The position numbers and the translations under genes are program-made. From the NCBI RefSeq assembly GCF_002443255.2, contig NW_019211455.1, forward strand, positions 41,600,837 through 41,664,836: a stretch of 64,000 nucleotides of DNA, read 5' to 3'. Positions 25,481 to 37,056 of the stretch are shown piece after piece. Each line of letters opens with the position of its first letter. The first letter of the stretch is position 1. A model generated the notes under the pieces. That model was given only the letters and a program-made list of their open reading frames with translations. It did no database searches and was not told where the DNA came from. The stretch is from Varroa destructor (taxonomy: Eukaryota > Arthropoda > Arachnida > Mesostigmata > Varroidae).

Positions 25481-27070
25481 TGATAATTATACGACAAACG
25501 GTTTTAATTGTTGCAATCTAAAGATCAATCTTGAATGACAAACTTCCTATGCACATGCACTCACGAATCAATTACTAGAGACGTTCGCCGTTTTTGACGA
25601 AACAATCATAGACAATCTGTACCATTTACAGCAATACATCAAGAGTAAGACAATACGTCCAGAATCTTTGTTTACTTTTAAAGCACAAACACAACAATGT
25701 TTCATTTTGCCTATAGGTAACATACAGGGACTTCAAGTCATACCACTTCGTTCTCGGGTATTCGAAGGGCACTCCAAATGACCGACTATACGCGGTAAAT
25801 GTGCTCCTAGTGGCCACGGATAAACTGGTCAAGGCAAGACTACCCGGGTATACTGTGAAGTCCTTGCTACGACTGATGCTTGAGAGCCTCATCAATAAGC
25901 ACAATTAAAAGCTTGGTAACCGCAGTTTGTGTATTTGTTCTGAGCAACGCAACTAAAAGCCAGATTTAGCGACATACACGTATGTGTGAGCTAATCGGTT
26001 TCTTAGGATACTGCAAAGTTTCTTGGGTTGGATAATAATTGACTCCTTTGTAAATACGCCCGGTGTGAACTCAATGAATGCTCTAAATAATGAATGATAA
26101 GATAATGACATGATGAGGGCAAGTTATGTTAGTTAGAATCTGCCTAAGCAGGCGGACTCGGATATTGCTTAGATACATAGGAGATGTTATGCTCTTTTCT
26201 CTATGCTACTCGCGCTTTTTTCACGACATTTTGCATACCTATTGAAATTCTAGAAGGAGCCCCTCTAGGTTGTAATTATTATTAGTATAATTACTATACA
26301 TATTTCCGAAAACCTATAACTTGGGTTTGTTCTTTCAGTTGTTCAATGCAAAGGCAAGAAAAATGCTCTTCGATGGTTACGCGCTACCGACGATTCCTGA
26401 ACTGACCAAACTTGGCTCCTTATTCATGCTCAATATTAAGACGCTTGCAGCTAACAGATTTGGCTTGTTATACAGTCGGAACAGGAGTCGGAAATTATCC
26501 CTTTAACAAGGTCCTCGCATAGAATAACCGAACGTAGGTTTATGTTTTACACGAAAATAAATTCACTAGTAGATTAATACTCACCATAAGCCATGCAATT
26601 TTTAGAAGACTGGAAAGTCCCATCTAGTAGGACAGCAGCCATAAATCGAAGACTATCTTGTTGTATAGGGCGAAGGTATAGGGCGGAAGTAAACTTCTAT
26701 TTGTAGATTTTTGTAGGATCATGTAAATTTTTCGAACAGATTAGTAATGGAAATGGTCGTATTTGTTTTGATATAAGGAAACTTTCACATTTCCTATTTT
26801 GAGCTAAACTTCAAACCAATAAAACGTTCTTTATCCATCCTTCCACTATATTTATCATTCTTTACAATTTATAAAAGAAATCTGCAGTTCTTTACATTAT
26901 CCCTATTAATCGGATGTACCGAATTTCTCTGAAATATATCGGTGTACATTATCTGTTTATTCGGTTATTGTAGGCCATTAAATTTCTAGCAGACGAATTA
27001 CTGCGACGAGATCAACGGAACCGCTAAAGGATAATTCTCGCCTTTCGTTCGAACTGACCCTGTCGATCGA

Positions 27071-27092
27071 TCTATTTCGTATACGAAATAGA
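27071..27092. repeat. Perfect 22-bp palindrome, no spacer
   Basis: The half-site tctatttcgta is followed at once by its exact reverse complement. It lies in an intron-like interval of the CD36-like remnant, before the exon at 27476. Confidence 0.95.
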
Positions 27093-29921
27093 GACATATG
27101 TGAAATCTATTAAAACAAAACGGTAAAGAACATAGAGTGCTTAATTAAAGTCAGCAAAGTCTAGCTATATTAGTTTGTCTCTTGTCAGAAAGGTAAAACA
27201 TGCCATTTCAAGGCACGTTTTATATATTACGGAGGGAACAATAATTTTTTGGCAGCTTGAGAGTCTTTATTTTATATCTGTTTAAGTAACGAAAAAATAA
27301 GATATAGTGAACATAAGAGTAAAAAAAATTAGATGAGGACCCTTAAACAGTTACAACTTAGATCCTTAAACAAACTGTTAGGAAGCCTTTGCCTGCCCGT
27401 TCTGTATATTTTTATTGAAAAATTGCTACCAAATTTATCTATAAACTTCACCGGTTATTAGTTACCTTATTTTAGAGTGCAACGTTACAAAAAGCTACTT
27501 TGTTCACAGTTCCTGTCTCGGTTTTTGCCTATGGTGAACAATAGTCAGAAAATAAATGCTTTTAGGACACGAGCGATCGATGTCATACCATTGAGTACGC
27601 ATCAAGGAAGTGCACCGATTATGCTTTCGGCCCGACACTTTTACCTGGGTGACACAAACCTTATTCAGGCCGTCGGGGGACTACGGCAAATACACGAAAC
27701 GTTTCTAGGCGTGCAAACGGTACAAAAAATGTAGCATGAATGCGCATTTAAAAAAATTTATTTTTTCGCTGACCTGTACTTCAAGGATTAGTTGGTATGT
27801 GTATTTCGCTCACTACTGATATCCCAATAAGACCTCCATGCAACCCGTCAGTGGATAGTTAAAACCCTTTTCCAAAAACAAAACGGATTATGTTTTTAGG
27901 CAGGAGCATTTAATAGTTGCTCTCGTGGCATCTAATATAATGTTGTGTAATAACAGTTTATTAAGCATTTACTATTTCCTTTAAGGTTTTATTTCGATTC
28001 TTTAAAGAGTCCGAATAAAATTATAATAGTCTTTGAAAAAACTTTGCATACTAGAGGGTCGTATTTTTTTTATATATAATTGAACGTTTAGAAAAATATA
28101 AAGAAATTTGGAAAAACGTTGGAGCCATTATATTTTGACTAAGTTATACAGGATAGAAATTAGATATGCTGTTTTAATCGACCAAATAAATTATACATTA
28201 CCCGTAATTGTTGACAGATGAAATCAGCTTTGTTGTTCTTCGACTTCTTATTTGTTGCATTATGGGAATGTAAAATACTGATCCGGCTCGTTCCCCAAAC
28301 CTACAACGTTTGCAGAACACGAAATTAGTTCTGCGTGTTACAAAGCGTCCCGAAATCAATGTCGATCCCCGGAGGGGTGATCTGCTTTAGTAAGGTTTAT
28401 TTAATTTTATATGATAAAATAGTCTTAAAATGACGTACTGTTTTCTTTTGCAAATATAGGTCGTACGATCATTGTGGTATGAATAGTCATTTGATTGCAA
28501 CTTTCTGCAAGTGCCATATTGTCTTATCCAACTATTCAATATTCCCAATAAAGCTTGCGAATTCTTGCATAAGCGTGCAATAATTTAATACTCACCCATA
28601 TGCGCGGACGATTTCCCCTTTTGAATCTCCTCGTGTCCAAGATTTACTAACTTGAATCTTTCTACCTTTTCAACACCCTTGTGAACGTGCTCAATAGAAT
28701 AATGCCTACAGCATAGGTGGAAGAGGTTAGTATAATTTACTTTTTAGGATGTTTCGCTTGGCTTACCATATTTTAAGAAAAAAAAAGAACGAGGCTCAAC
28801 AGAATGTCAATATTCAAGCTGGAGCCTCCTATAACATCCTGAAGATCCGTTCAGTGCATTTTAAGAAATCGACGTGTTTCCAACTGCCCTCAGTCAGGTT
28901 CTGCGACAAGTTGATTTTTTTCTTGGGGGTTTCCAGCCAGCTTAATCCGGGAGCCCACAAAAATTCAGTCAGTCATATCCGACAAAGTTCTCGTAGCAAT
29001 GAGAGTCACTCTTTAATTATCACATTATAAGTATTTATAAGTGACAAAAAAATGTTCTCAATATACGCTACGTTTTACTTTCGCATCTAACTATCGTATA
29101 TAATCTTCTGGCAAAACGTTTTTAAGTGATAAAGTACACACGCATATTTCTAACAATAAGTCTTAAAGCTTCGTAAAGCAGTCTTTCGAAGTGAGGCTGA
29201 TTGAATGGCACTAAACGCCGGTTGACAGATAGTTGCACGCCACTTCGATACGCAGCTTAGGTATTACGTCGTGAAGCCTCTATCGACAAAAGGGGTAGTC
29301 CCCAAACGAAAAATAAATAATCGTTTCTTCTCTTTGTATATATAACAAAATGATAATTGAATCAGTTTACATGTACAGAGTCGGGCAGAGCTATCTTAGT
29401 TTGGCACTTCGCAGCTTGAGAGTTTTCCAATAACTTTTTTATTTTTACTACAGTTTTGCTACATGCACACTCTCGTTCTACTCTTCTTTGCTAGACCCTC
29501 GGGCTGTTAAGCGATTTTTGCTACACCCTGTATATTATACACATAACACCTAACCTTCGTTCCGTCTTTTTCGCCAGTCAATGGAGGCGTCATGGTCGAT
29601 GACAGAAGCCCTTAGAGAGAGATTGGTTCTGCCCCAGACAATGGGAAAACAGATTTCTGCCATGATGGCTGTTGGTGGCATTATCGGATCGATCACAGCT
29701 TTAATCATAGTCACTGCACAAAAAACCAGTACCTCGAAGACTGTTAAATTTCCGTCGTCATTCTAGATCAATCGAGACGGCTAGAAAAAAAAAGCTATCG
29801 CGAACGGAGCCTCTTTAGGTTGGAATCGAGGCCTAACCATCTCGAGATAACGAACTGAAAGCGAGAATAGGCTCAGCTGACACAATACCTTCGTTGCTAC
29901 TATATATGAACATACTCTAAG

Positions 29922-29962
29922 CCCCCTACACCGAATTGTATAGCCCCCCTACACCGAATTGT
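29922..29962 (+). repeat. Two-copy tandem duplication, about 22 bp
   Basis: The string ccccctacaccgaattgt occurs twice back to back with small spacer differences. Confidence 0.85.
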
Positions 29963-31453
29963 TGCTCTTTCAGCAAGTGAACCCTGCGTGTAGGTGCCCA
30001 TGAACCGATAAATACACCGCACATCAAGTTGGAAATTGTCTCTGGCTTGCATGCGCGATACACACAAGCACAATGGGAAAAACACTTCGTATGAAAGGAA
30101 CCAGAGCGAATGTTAACAATAAAAAACCACAACATAAAGAAGTGGAAAATGGAATTAAGCAATTCTGTCACTTTGTTTTTATTGTTGTGCCGTTTAGCCA
30201 CTCCATGTCAATTCAAAAGTAAATCTACGACTGCCAAAACATATCTAAATAAACCTAAGTAAATATTACACGCAAATAGAAAGGATTTTTCAATTGGAAA
30301 CTGTATAGTAAACGGGTTGGCGCGTAAGCGAAAGCTATTGTAAGCTAGATGCAATTTTTGCAACCCTTTCTTAGGTTACTCTCCTCTGCTTTTGTGAGGT
30401 CAGTTCGAAAGCAAGTAAATACGACGGCGGAAAGTATTGAACAGTTTGCAAGTGGCTTTGTTCGACTACATATTACTTTTTTGATAATCTATTCTTTAAC
30501 AATTTTTTTTTTGTCCCTGGTGTAAGTATTGATTCCGTACTCCAAAATTCGTGCTTCTGCCACATACGCAAATCCCTAGAACTAAAACTTCGTGTCTGCC
30601 AAACGCTCCTTATTAGTGTACCTGTATTGCGGTGGATACCCACCCCAACCAAATAACTTGAGTGAAAATGGCAGTAATGTATCTCTTAAATAAACCAATC
30701 TAAAAACTGACGTTTTTTTCAGTATTAAAAATTATGTCTTACATTTTCGGGATACTAACGAACTATAAAGGAATTAACTTGTCATATTCGCTGAGAAAAA
30801 CCATGACATTTTCTATCAACGCGAACGTTTAATTAACCGAAGTCCGAGGTTTCATTTATAGAAGTTGAAGAGTATGATAAATATACGTGGCCTTCAAGAG
30901 CTTTTCTGCCGATAACGTATATTACCAAATGATATATTTATTTAATCACAACTCTCTTGTAACATATGTTACAGGTGGTGATTTTGACTAACGTATGCGA
31001 ATTGATCCATTAGAAGGTAAAGGGCTTTTACCAATATTTAAACAAACGGCAGCTACGTGTTTCAAGCCGCAGTAAAATTAGAAATATAGCACTTTTGCAA
31101 CAAAAAATAAGTTTGTATTTTTTAGCACCGTTTATTATATATTTCCAACATTGCATCTTTAGTGTCGTAACTATTTATGTATACCTAAAACATTTCTAGT
31201 TTTCCCTGTTATTGGCTCAAAAACTGCGTTATACGGATCGTTAGATATTCTTTTTGGCTTCAATGATTTTGGCAACAAAAAAGATGGCAAAAAATTATTC
31301 CGGAAGTTAGGGAAAACTTTATCAAACGTGTCAAATTCAAAAATAAAATTTCGTTTTCGTCGGATAACAATCATTCATGTAATTCTTGCCATAATCAACA
31401 GTGTTCTACATATTCGTACCTATTATTTTGATATAGGATGCTTTTGCAACTTG

Positions 31454-31457
<4 letters not shown>

Positions 31458-31502
<45 letters not shown>
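31458..31502. repeat. (TA)22 microsatellite
   Basis: Uninterrupted TA dinucleotide run. Confidence 0.95.
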
Positions 31503-31506
<4 letters not shown>

Positions 31507-31934
31507 AATTTTATTTAAAAAAAAAGTCGTTGCTTAGATAAAATCAAGTCGGCTTAACACTCGTGTTACGGCTTTCGACCCGAATGATCTCGCGACTCAA
31601 TTTACTCGACCAGAGTTATTGCACTTATTGAGAATTCGTAGATAATTAACCTAATTAGGATCGGGCAATGATGCCAATGCATTAACACTATGCGGTAATA
31701 CTCTATTTAAATCGTGGTGCCACATCTTAGTATGTTAGCATCCTGAATCTGAAAAAATGTCACACGCCCGGTTTTACGTTCAATTTTAGTTAAGCATTGC
31801 TCTTGGCGGCTGGCGGCTCATTCCGTCAGAAAACGTGTGTCTACACCCAGTTTTGGGCTTAGACCGCAGTTTAACTCGTGTTTAGTTGGAGCGACCACGT
31901 CAGTGCCATACCGTTTGGTGAAGACTGGCATTTT

Positions 31935-33703
31935 TCATGTGACAATTTCCGATTTGGCCCAAGTAGGAAGCACTGAACCTTTTTTGCTGTCATCGGCATC
32001 ATCTTCATTTCTGTTCTCATCAATCTTTTCTCCTTCTTCCTCAACCAAAGCGATTTCTTGTGCGTTTTTACGTGCGCTATTATAGAAGTCTGGTATAGTG
32101 AGGTCACCCGAATCCCTCAAATACTGGCGCTGATTAATTGCTTTGATCTGAGCTTGTTGACTCTCAAAAATTCGCTTGAGCGTTCTATAGGCGAGCGTCT
32201 CTTTAGCGTGAGCGTCGGCCAGCCATTCTCCAACCTGCTCGAAACGTTCGGCCAACCCGGGAACTACCTTGTAAAAGCGTGGCTTCAACGTGGTTGCATT
32301 TATAGACCTGAAACGTAGGAACCGATCAAGTGGCACTCGTTCACCGACAGAATTTTGTTCCTGTAAAGTATAAACAGAACGCAAGTTGAAATCAACCAAC
32401 CGTATAACACGTAACAGAGCGAACGTCTCCAAACAGTTTGAAACAAAAGCCTTTTTACTTCATAGTTTTCGAGTCCTTATCTAATTGTTTTTCTGTTAGT
32501 CTTACTTTACTTTATCCTTTTATTACTCTGTCAGATACAAGATACACACTGGCGAACTATCAAGAGTCTTTTGACCCATTCTATATAATGAATGATTGAT
32601 AAACGTTTTCGACGCTACAAAGAACCGAGCTTAAAGTAACGTCTAGTTGACTTGCCTTAAATCATGAGTTTATCGTTTTCATATTTTTGCGAGCGAATTC
32701 ATTGATTAATGGGATCATCCTTAGTCAGCGCGTCGCGGAGGCAATATCAGGATTACCTGTCTATATATAAATCGTTCAACCTTAAGGGTTGCTACCGAAA
32801 ACGCTAAATGAGACTTGTGCGTTTAGACAGTTTAGGCGAGTGAACACAGTTTCCGAGGGCACGTGTTAGCTATAATCAAAAACCAAAATCACTTTGGAAT
32901 TAACGCTTTTTCATATATTTTTGAAAGAACAAACGAGCTCAATAGAGTCTCTTTAATGCATTCTATTAGTAATCGTTAAACAATCGTCATAAGTTCTGGT
33001 AGGAGATCTCCAACTATTGTCAAGGCATATCTTCTATATTGCACACCCTTTTTTTTTTTTTTGTAAAAACACAAGATTCTCACTTGAAAGCTAAACGTGT
33101 GCAACGTTGATTCCAAGAAGCTATCACAGCGTGTTAAGTTTAATAACAGATACTTCAGATTTCTAGGTCTGATTCTGCTCCGGTTGACCATTGCTTCAGA
33201 TATCTGGTTTCCCCAGCATGAAACAAAATAAACCAGTTTCGAACCTAGAATACTTTTCGTATCTTTCAATTCAATAGACGAACGTATTATTACTTCATCG
33301 TCACATGAACACTTTGAACTTTCCAGTTTTAGCTTCCAATCTATGTATTTCACCCTTTCACCATTTAGATTTATTAATCCGTTAGTATATTGAAGTCTAT
33401 GTCAGATTCCATTACAACAAACAATCCACATGTGCGAAAATAGAAAATATGTTACCGCTCGTCAAAATAAGTACTGACCTCGCTAAGTTTTTCCAGAGTT
33501 TGGGCCAATTTCTTCGCTCGATCTTCATTAGACGCTGTAGTATCTCGTTTAAAAAATTGTCGTTGGTCTTCTTGATTTCCATGGTTTTTTCTAGCGCCTG
33601 ATGGATCAGCCTTGCCTTGCACGATAAGCAGCGTACGAGCATTTGCTTCTGACCAATGAAGAGAGCCTGCCAATAGAACAACAAAAACCGCAAAACAAAA
33701 CAT
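31935..33703 (-). CDS. Unrecognised secreted protein (2 exons, complete)
   Basis: Exon 1 is 33703-33479 (75 codons) and exon 2 is 32360-31935 (141 codons plus TGA), joined in phase 0 through donor GAG|GTCAGT and acceptor TTTACAG, giving 216 aa. The start has a clear signal peptide (MFCFAVFVVLLAGSLHW, probable cleavage after SEANA). The mature part is charged and helical: a Lys/Glu-rich segment ending ALEKLSE-like in exon 1, then FLRFRSINATTLKPRFYKVV (one NAT glycosylation site) and a long helix-prone stretch through FESQQAQIKAINQRQYL, with an acidic EEEGEKIDENRNEDDADD tail. The mature protein has no Cys, so it is not a disulfide-rich toxin or venom type. Exon 1 also carries a Lys-Arg pair (FFKRD) that could be a processing site. 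I know no family for it. Codon phase, splice sites, signal peptide and an upstream TATA box together support a real gene. Confidence 0.75.
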
Positions 33704-33799
33704 GGCCTCTCAAAACGACTTTGTCACATTGGCAATATTCAGAGACACTTAGCGCGTATGTCAGGACTGAAACCTGGCGACGAACGAAGTGCTCGAGGC

Positions 33800-33807
33800 C
33801 TTATATA
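33800..33807 (-). promoter_or_regulatory. TATA box of the secreted-protein gene
   Basis: The minus strand reads TATATAAG here, 97 bp before the ATG at 33703. An arthropod-type initiator TCAGT follows at 33770-33766, a few bases further from the TATA box than the usual spacing. No competing upstream ATG was noted between them. Confidence 0.6.
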
Positions 33808-36728
33808 TATGGCCTCTACTATGAAGACGGGGAGGGTAGGATGAACTGAAAGAACTTCGAAGAGATCTGTGCGCCTTTCAGTCCGTTTAAAACTTGAAGT
33901 ACTGTTCGTATACGAGCTAGCTTATGGCTGTGGAGAGGGCGGTTTGCCCATCTAGTGAATCCAAACAAGAGATCATTTCTCGGCTCCCATTTGGCGGGGG
34001 CGACCTGTCGTCGTGGGAGGTATATGAACTGGAGAGGTGGTGGCTCTGAAATTCTCCCATGATCATTACCCCGACATAGTGGCGCCTAAAGTTCCAAGAT
34101 CCGAAACTTCTAATCAATAGTGTATCCCTACTTGAATAACCTGAGCGCCCAAATGCTTGCTGGCAAAATCTGCAGTTAAATGGACATTTAAAAGGATTTG
34201 TAATACAGGGCTTTAGCCTTTGGGTGACACTTTTAGAACAAATCAGCTTTCGTACTTGGAGCTATAAGAGTGCAGTTCATCAATGTCTGTATTTGCCTTT
34301 TGAGTGAAGTTACCGATTTAGGTACAAATGTGTTTACTTTGTGTTTCCTGCGGTTGCCTGCGGCTAGGTAAGAAATTTGCCCGTTCAACTGTCGTCAGCC
34401 CGTGACATTGAGTGGTGGACACCGTTAGCTTTCGTATAAACAACGATAGTGCAATTGAAAAGCACGATATAGAAAAAAATTAAATTTCACTGGAAAAATA
34501 AGAAGCTTCCAAATCGGATGAATATGAAACAGCTTTTCCAATAGAACCTCGACCACATAGCTTATGCATTTTCTTAACTATCTTAATTAACGCCAATTTT
34601 GACGTAGCCTCTGATTTCTTATATTCTGTGTAATTTTTTTAGTAGACAAATTGTCGCCAATTCCTCTTCTCGAAACTTACGCGCGGCTAGGATTTGCTGT
34701 GGTCGCACCTTCGCCTGCGAGCCTTTTGCCGATGTTGTAAGGCTTTATCTACTATTTTTAATTTTTCTCAGGAGTTAATCTACCTACCTTACAGCGTCCT
34801 TCATTTTATCAACCGTAATAAACACGCCGATTCGAAGCATTGTGTGCAACACCTTCTTCTGGCTGATAGGAGATGAATAAATATGAAAAATTTCTAGTGA
34901 CGATGAAATTCAGGTTGGTGGCATAACTGCCTGATGTTAAACGACAAATTTAATTATTTTATGTACTGTGGATTGTGCGCGGTTATTGTTATCTCAGTGT
35001 CCACTCATATAAGTGATGGAATATTGCGTGTAGATCTCTTATCATTTCATAGCATTTTAATCTGTACGCGTTTGATGTTACCTAGAGACATTAAAACTGT
35101 AATATCGGCACATGAAGGCGTGCTAGAAGAACCTACCGCCAATGGACTTACAATATACGTACGATACGGCGCATACAGGAAACAGATACTCTGCTACTGC
35201 TGCTTCTGCCTTTCCAGACGCTAGGGTTATTTAAGGAAAAAGTTATACTATATATATATATATATATATTGTTTTTAGTGTTCATTATTATTATTTAAAA
35301 TCATTATCATATAAAGTATATTAGAGCTCTTGAGAGTTGAGGTGGTTTGATACGTGTGTCGATGACGATATGTTTACAAGGAACTAATATTGAGTAGCAG
35401 TCAAGGATGAATACAAGCACGATTTTTATAACGACGCCTGCGATCGTTTTTAGATGACAGGTTGCGTGCGTCATCGTCAATGTCGGAGGTGCTTGATCCT
35501 AAATTTATAGTGTAGCCAAGTAGGTGAAAGCCAACTTTGATCTTAGGCTGGGGTACGCGCTCTGTCAGTCTGTGAGCGTTGATAAATCTCCATTGAATAT
35601 ATGATATAATTTAGATTTATGCAACGATCATTGTAACTGCAGACATCTTAATGATGTCTTAATGTGCAACGCCCGCTGGTTTCATGTGTACGATGCTATT
35701 GTTCATTTTGGCTTGATTTTTATACGCTTACTATGATAAATTTAATGTACAGTTAATGATTATGGTATAGTAAAATAGGCTTAAAATTTATGTGACATAA
35801 ACATTGATAAGTAGAGCAAACTTGTTTTTGCTTCTCTGAACCTCGTTTGTAAATTACTTATCATTGAAGATGCGCCGTTCAATGCTAATTGCAGTCCGAG
35901 GACAATAGAAGAAGCGTCTCAGTCAACCTATGTATATTAATAATCGATTTAGTAACAAAAAAAACTAGAATAATGCCTTTCAAAAAATGAAATATGTATG
36001 TTAAATAAAAACCCTTAAAGCACCAAAAGACTTTTGTCCATCTAGGGCACAGAACCTAAAACTGGGACAAACTTGGTTGGCTGTTTTTGATCGTCAGAAA
36101 CAAACTTACAATATTGTTGTTTTCGCAAGTTGAAAGACAATAAACTTATCTAACCCTTGCACTGGACAAAGTTTCACCAACATAAGAGACTGCCTTTTTT
36201 GCCCAAAGTGGATGCTTCATATTATAAATATTCAAAGGAGCTTTCCACGGGGCAGACTTGGAGATCCTCAATAGGTTTTAAATTTAAAAATCTTAAAAAT
36301 TCTTTATATATATATATATAGGTAATCGTCCTTTACGTATGAAACCGGGGTATATGTCGCTATGAACAGCACACCAGTAATACCTAGATGCATTAAATTC
36401 TAATTGGTATCTATTCGGCACCATCCTCTTATAAGCTTTCTATTCAGGTGCTGTATGGCTTGCCCTAGCTTAATATCATTATCATACCTCTCTATCCTCA
36501 TATCATGTATTGCCAACATACGACTCGCTAATTAAGGTTGAATTGGCGATATAACTTGTATTTTTACTTTCATTATTAATGTTTTTACCACTTCTTTCGT
36601 CTTGACAATTCGCTAGCCTGCAAAATGATCTCCATTAAAACCTCATCAATTTATGCTCAGCCAAAACAGATAGACACATCGTTCAAACGAATGCAAGCCA
36701 CTTCCTATTGAAGCCCTTAGAGCAAAGG
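33808..36728. other. Intergenic, no gene seen
   Basis: Moderately GC-rich at 33920-34100, AT-rich after that, with (TA)n tracts at 35247-35269 and 36304-36320. Short open frames have no recognisable similarity. Confidence 0.45.
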
Positions 36729-37056
36729 TCATCGTGCAGGGTTTGCTCGAAACTCTACACGGGTGGTCCTGAGCATTACTTGGTAGACAAGTAGATTTCC
36801 GGTTATAACAACAGTCTCAACAAGATTTCTGCGGAGGATGTCGGCCAAATCGAGCCCCTTAGACAGCGAAGCGACGGACCTCGGTACGCAGAGGCGCAGA
36901 GTAGGTCTATATCGGATGCCCTTTGCGCAGGCTCTTTTGTCGTCATTTGTGGTTAGTGTCTGGCTTTCTGAATCTGTCTGGGGTCTCATAACTCTCGAAA
37001 AGTGCCTCCAATATGCCAGGTTTGAGTAGGTAATCCGCCAGGCGGATGATTTCCGA
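36729..37056 (-). pseudogene. Decayed fragment resembling actin-related protein 10
   Basis: Two minus-strand pieces in different frames follow each other. The upstream piece (from 37056) reads IIRLADYLLKPGILEALFES, comparable in order to the ACTR10 segment before its conserved ILFE. The downstream piece (about 36892-36729) reads SVASL ... ADILRRNLVETVVITGN ... RTTRVEFRANP, like the actin-fold stretch with SVA-L, R..L.ENLVV.GG and a following R...E. The pieces are separated by about 80 bases with no phase-compatible intron. The Gly-Gly of the nucleotide-binding loop is lost, and the rest of the gene is absent. ACTR10 is a dynactin pointed-end subunit. The assignment rests on short matches and could be another actin-related protein. 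Confidence 0.4.

Larger units (their letters stand above)
24117..29766 (+). pseudogene. CD36/SCARB-family scavenger receptor, decayed multi-exon copy
   Basis: Successive CD36-family segments occur in order: an N-terminal membrane helix (about 24117-24242), exon 25092-25279 (KVPVYFSVFMFNMNN ... GPYVYR), 25717-25915 (VTYRDFKSYHF ... NDRLYAVNVLL), 26339-26510 (MLFDGYALPTIP ... FGLLY), 27476-27734 (GSAPIMLSARHFYLGD ... GLRQIHETFL), 28748-about 28910 (NVNIQAGASYNIL ... LPSVRF) and 29578-29766 (C-terminal membrane helix near MMAVGGIIGSITALIIV). The family binds lipids or lipoproteins at the cell surface or lysosome through an ectodomain between two membrane helices. Defects: TGA at 25263 before the donor of exon 2, TAA at 25906 before the donor of exon 3, a frame change within 26470-26510, loss of the Cys and Trp expected in exons 5 and 6, phase conflicts at junctions, no start ATG in the first exon, and no exon found for the central ectodomain. 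Introns are retained, so it is not a retrocopy. Confidence 0.8.
29767..31934. other. Intergenic, no gene seen
   Basis: Between the CD36-like remnant and the 3' end of the secreted-protein gene. It contains a short tandem duplication (29922-29962), a 16-bp palindrome tgtaacatatgttaca (30958-30973) and a (TA)n tract (31458-31502). No supported coding frame. Confidence 0.5.
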
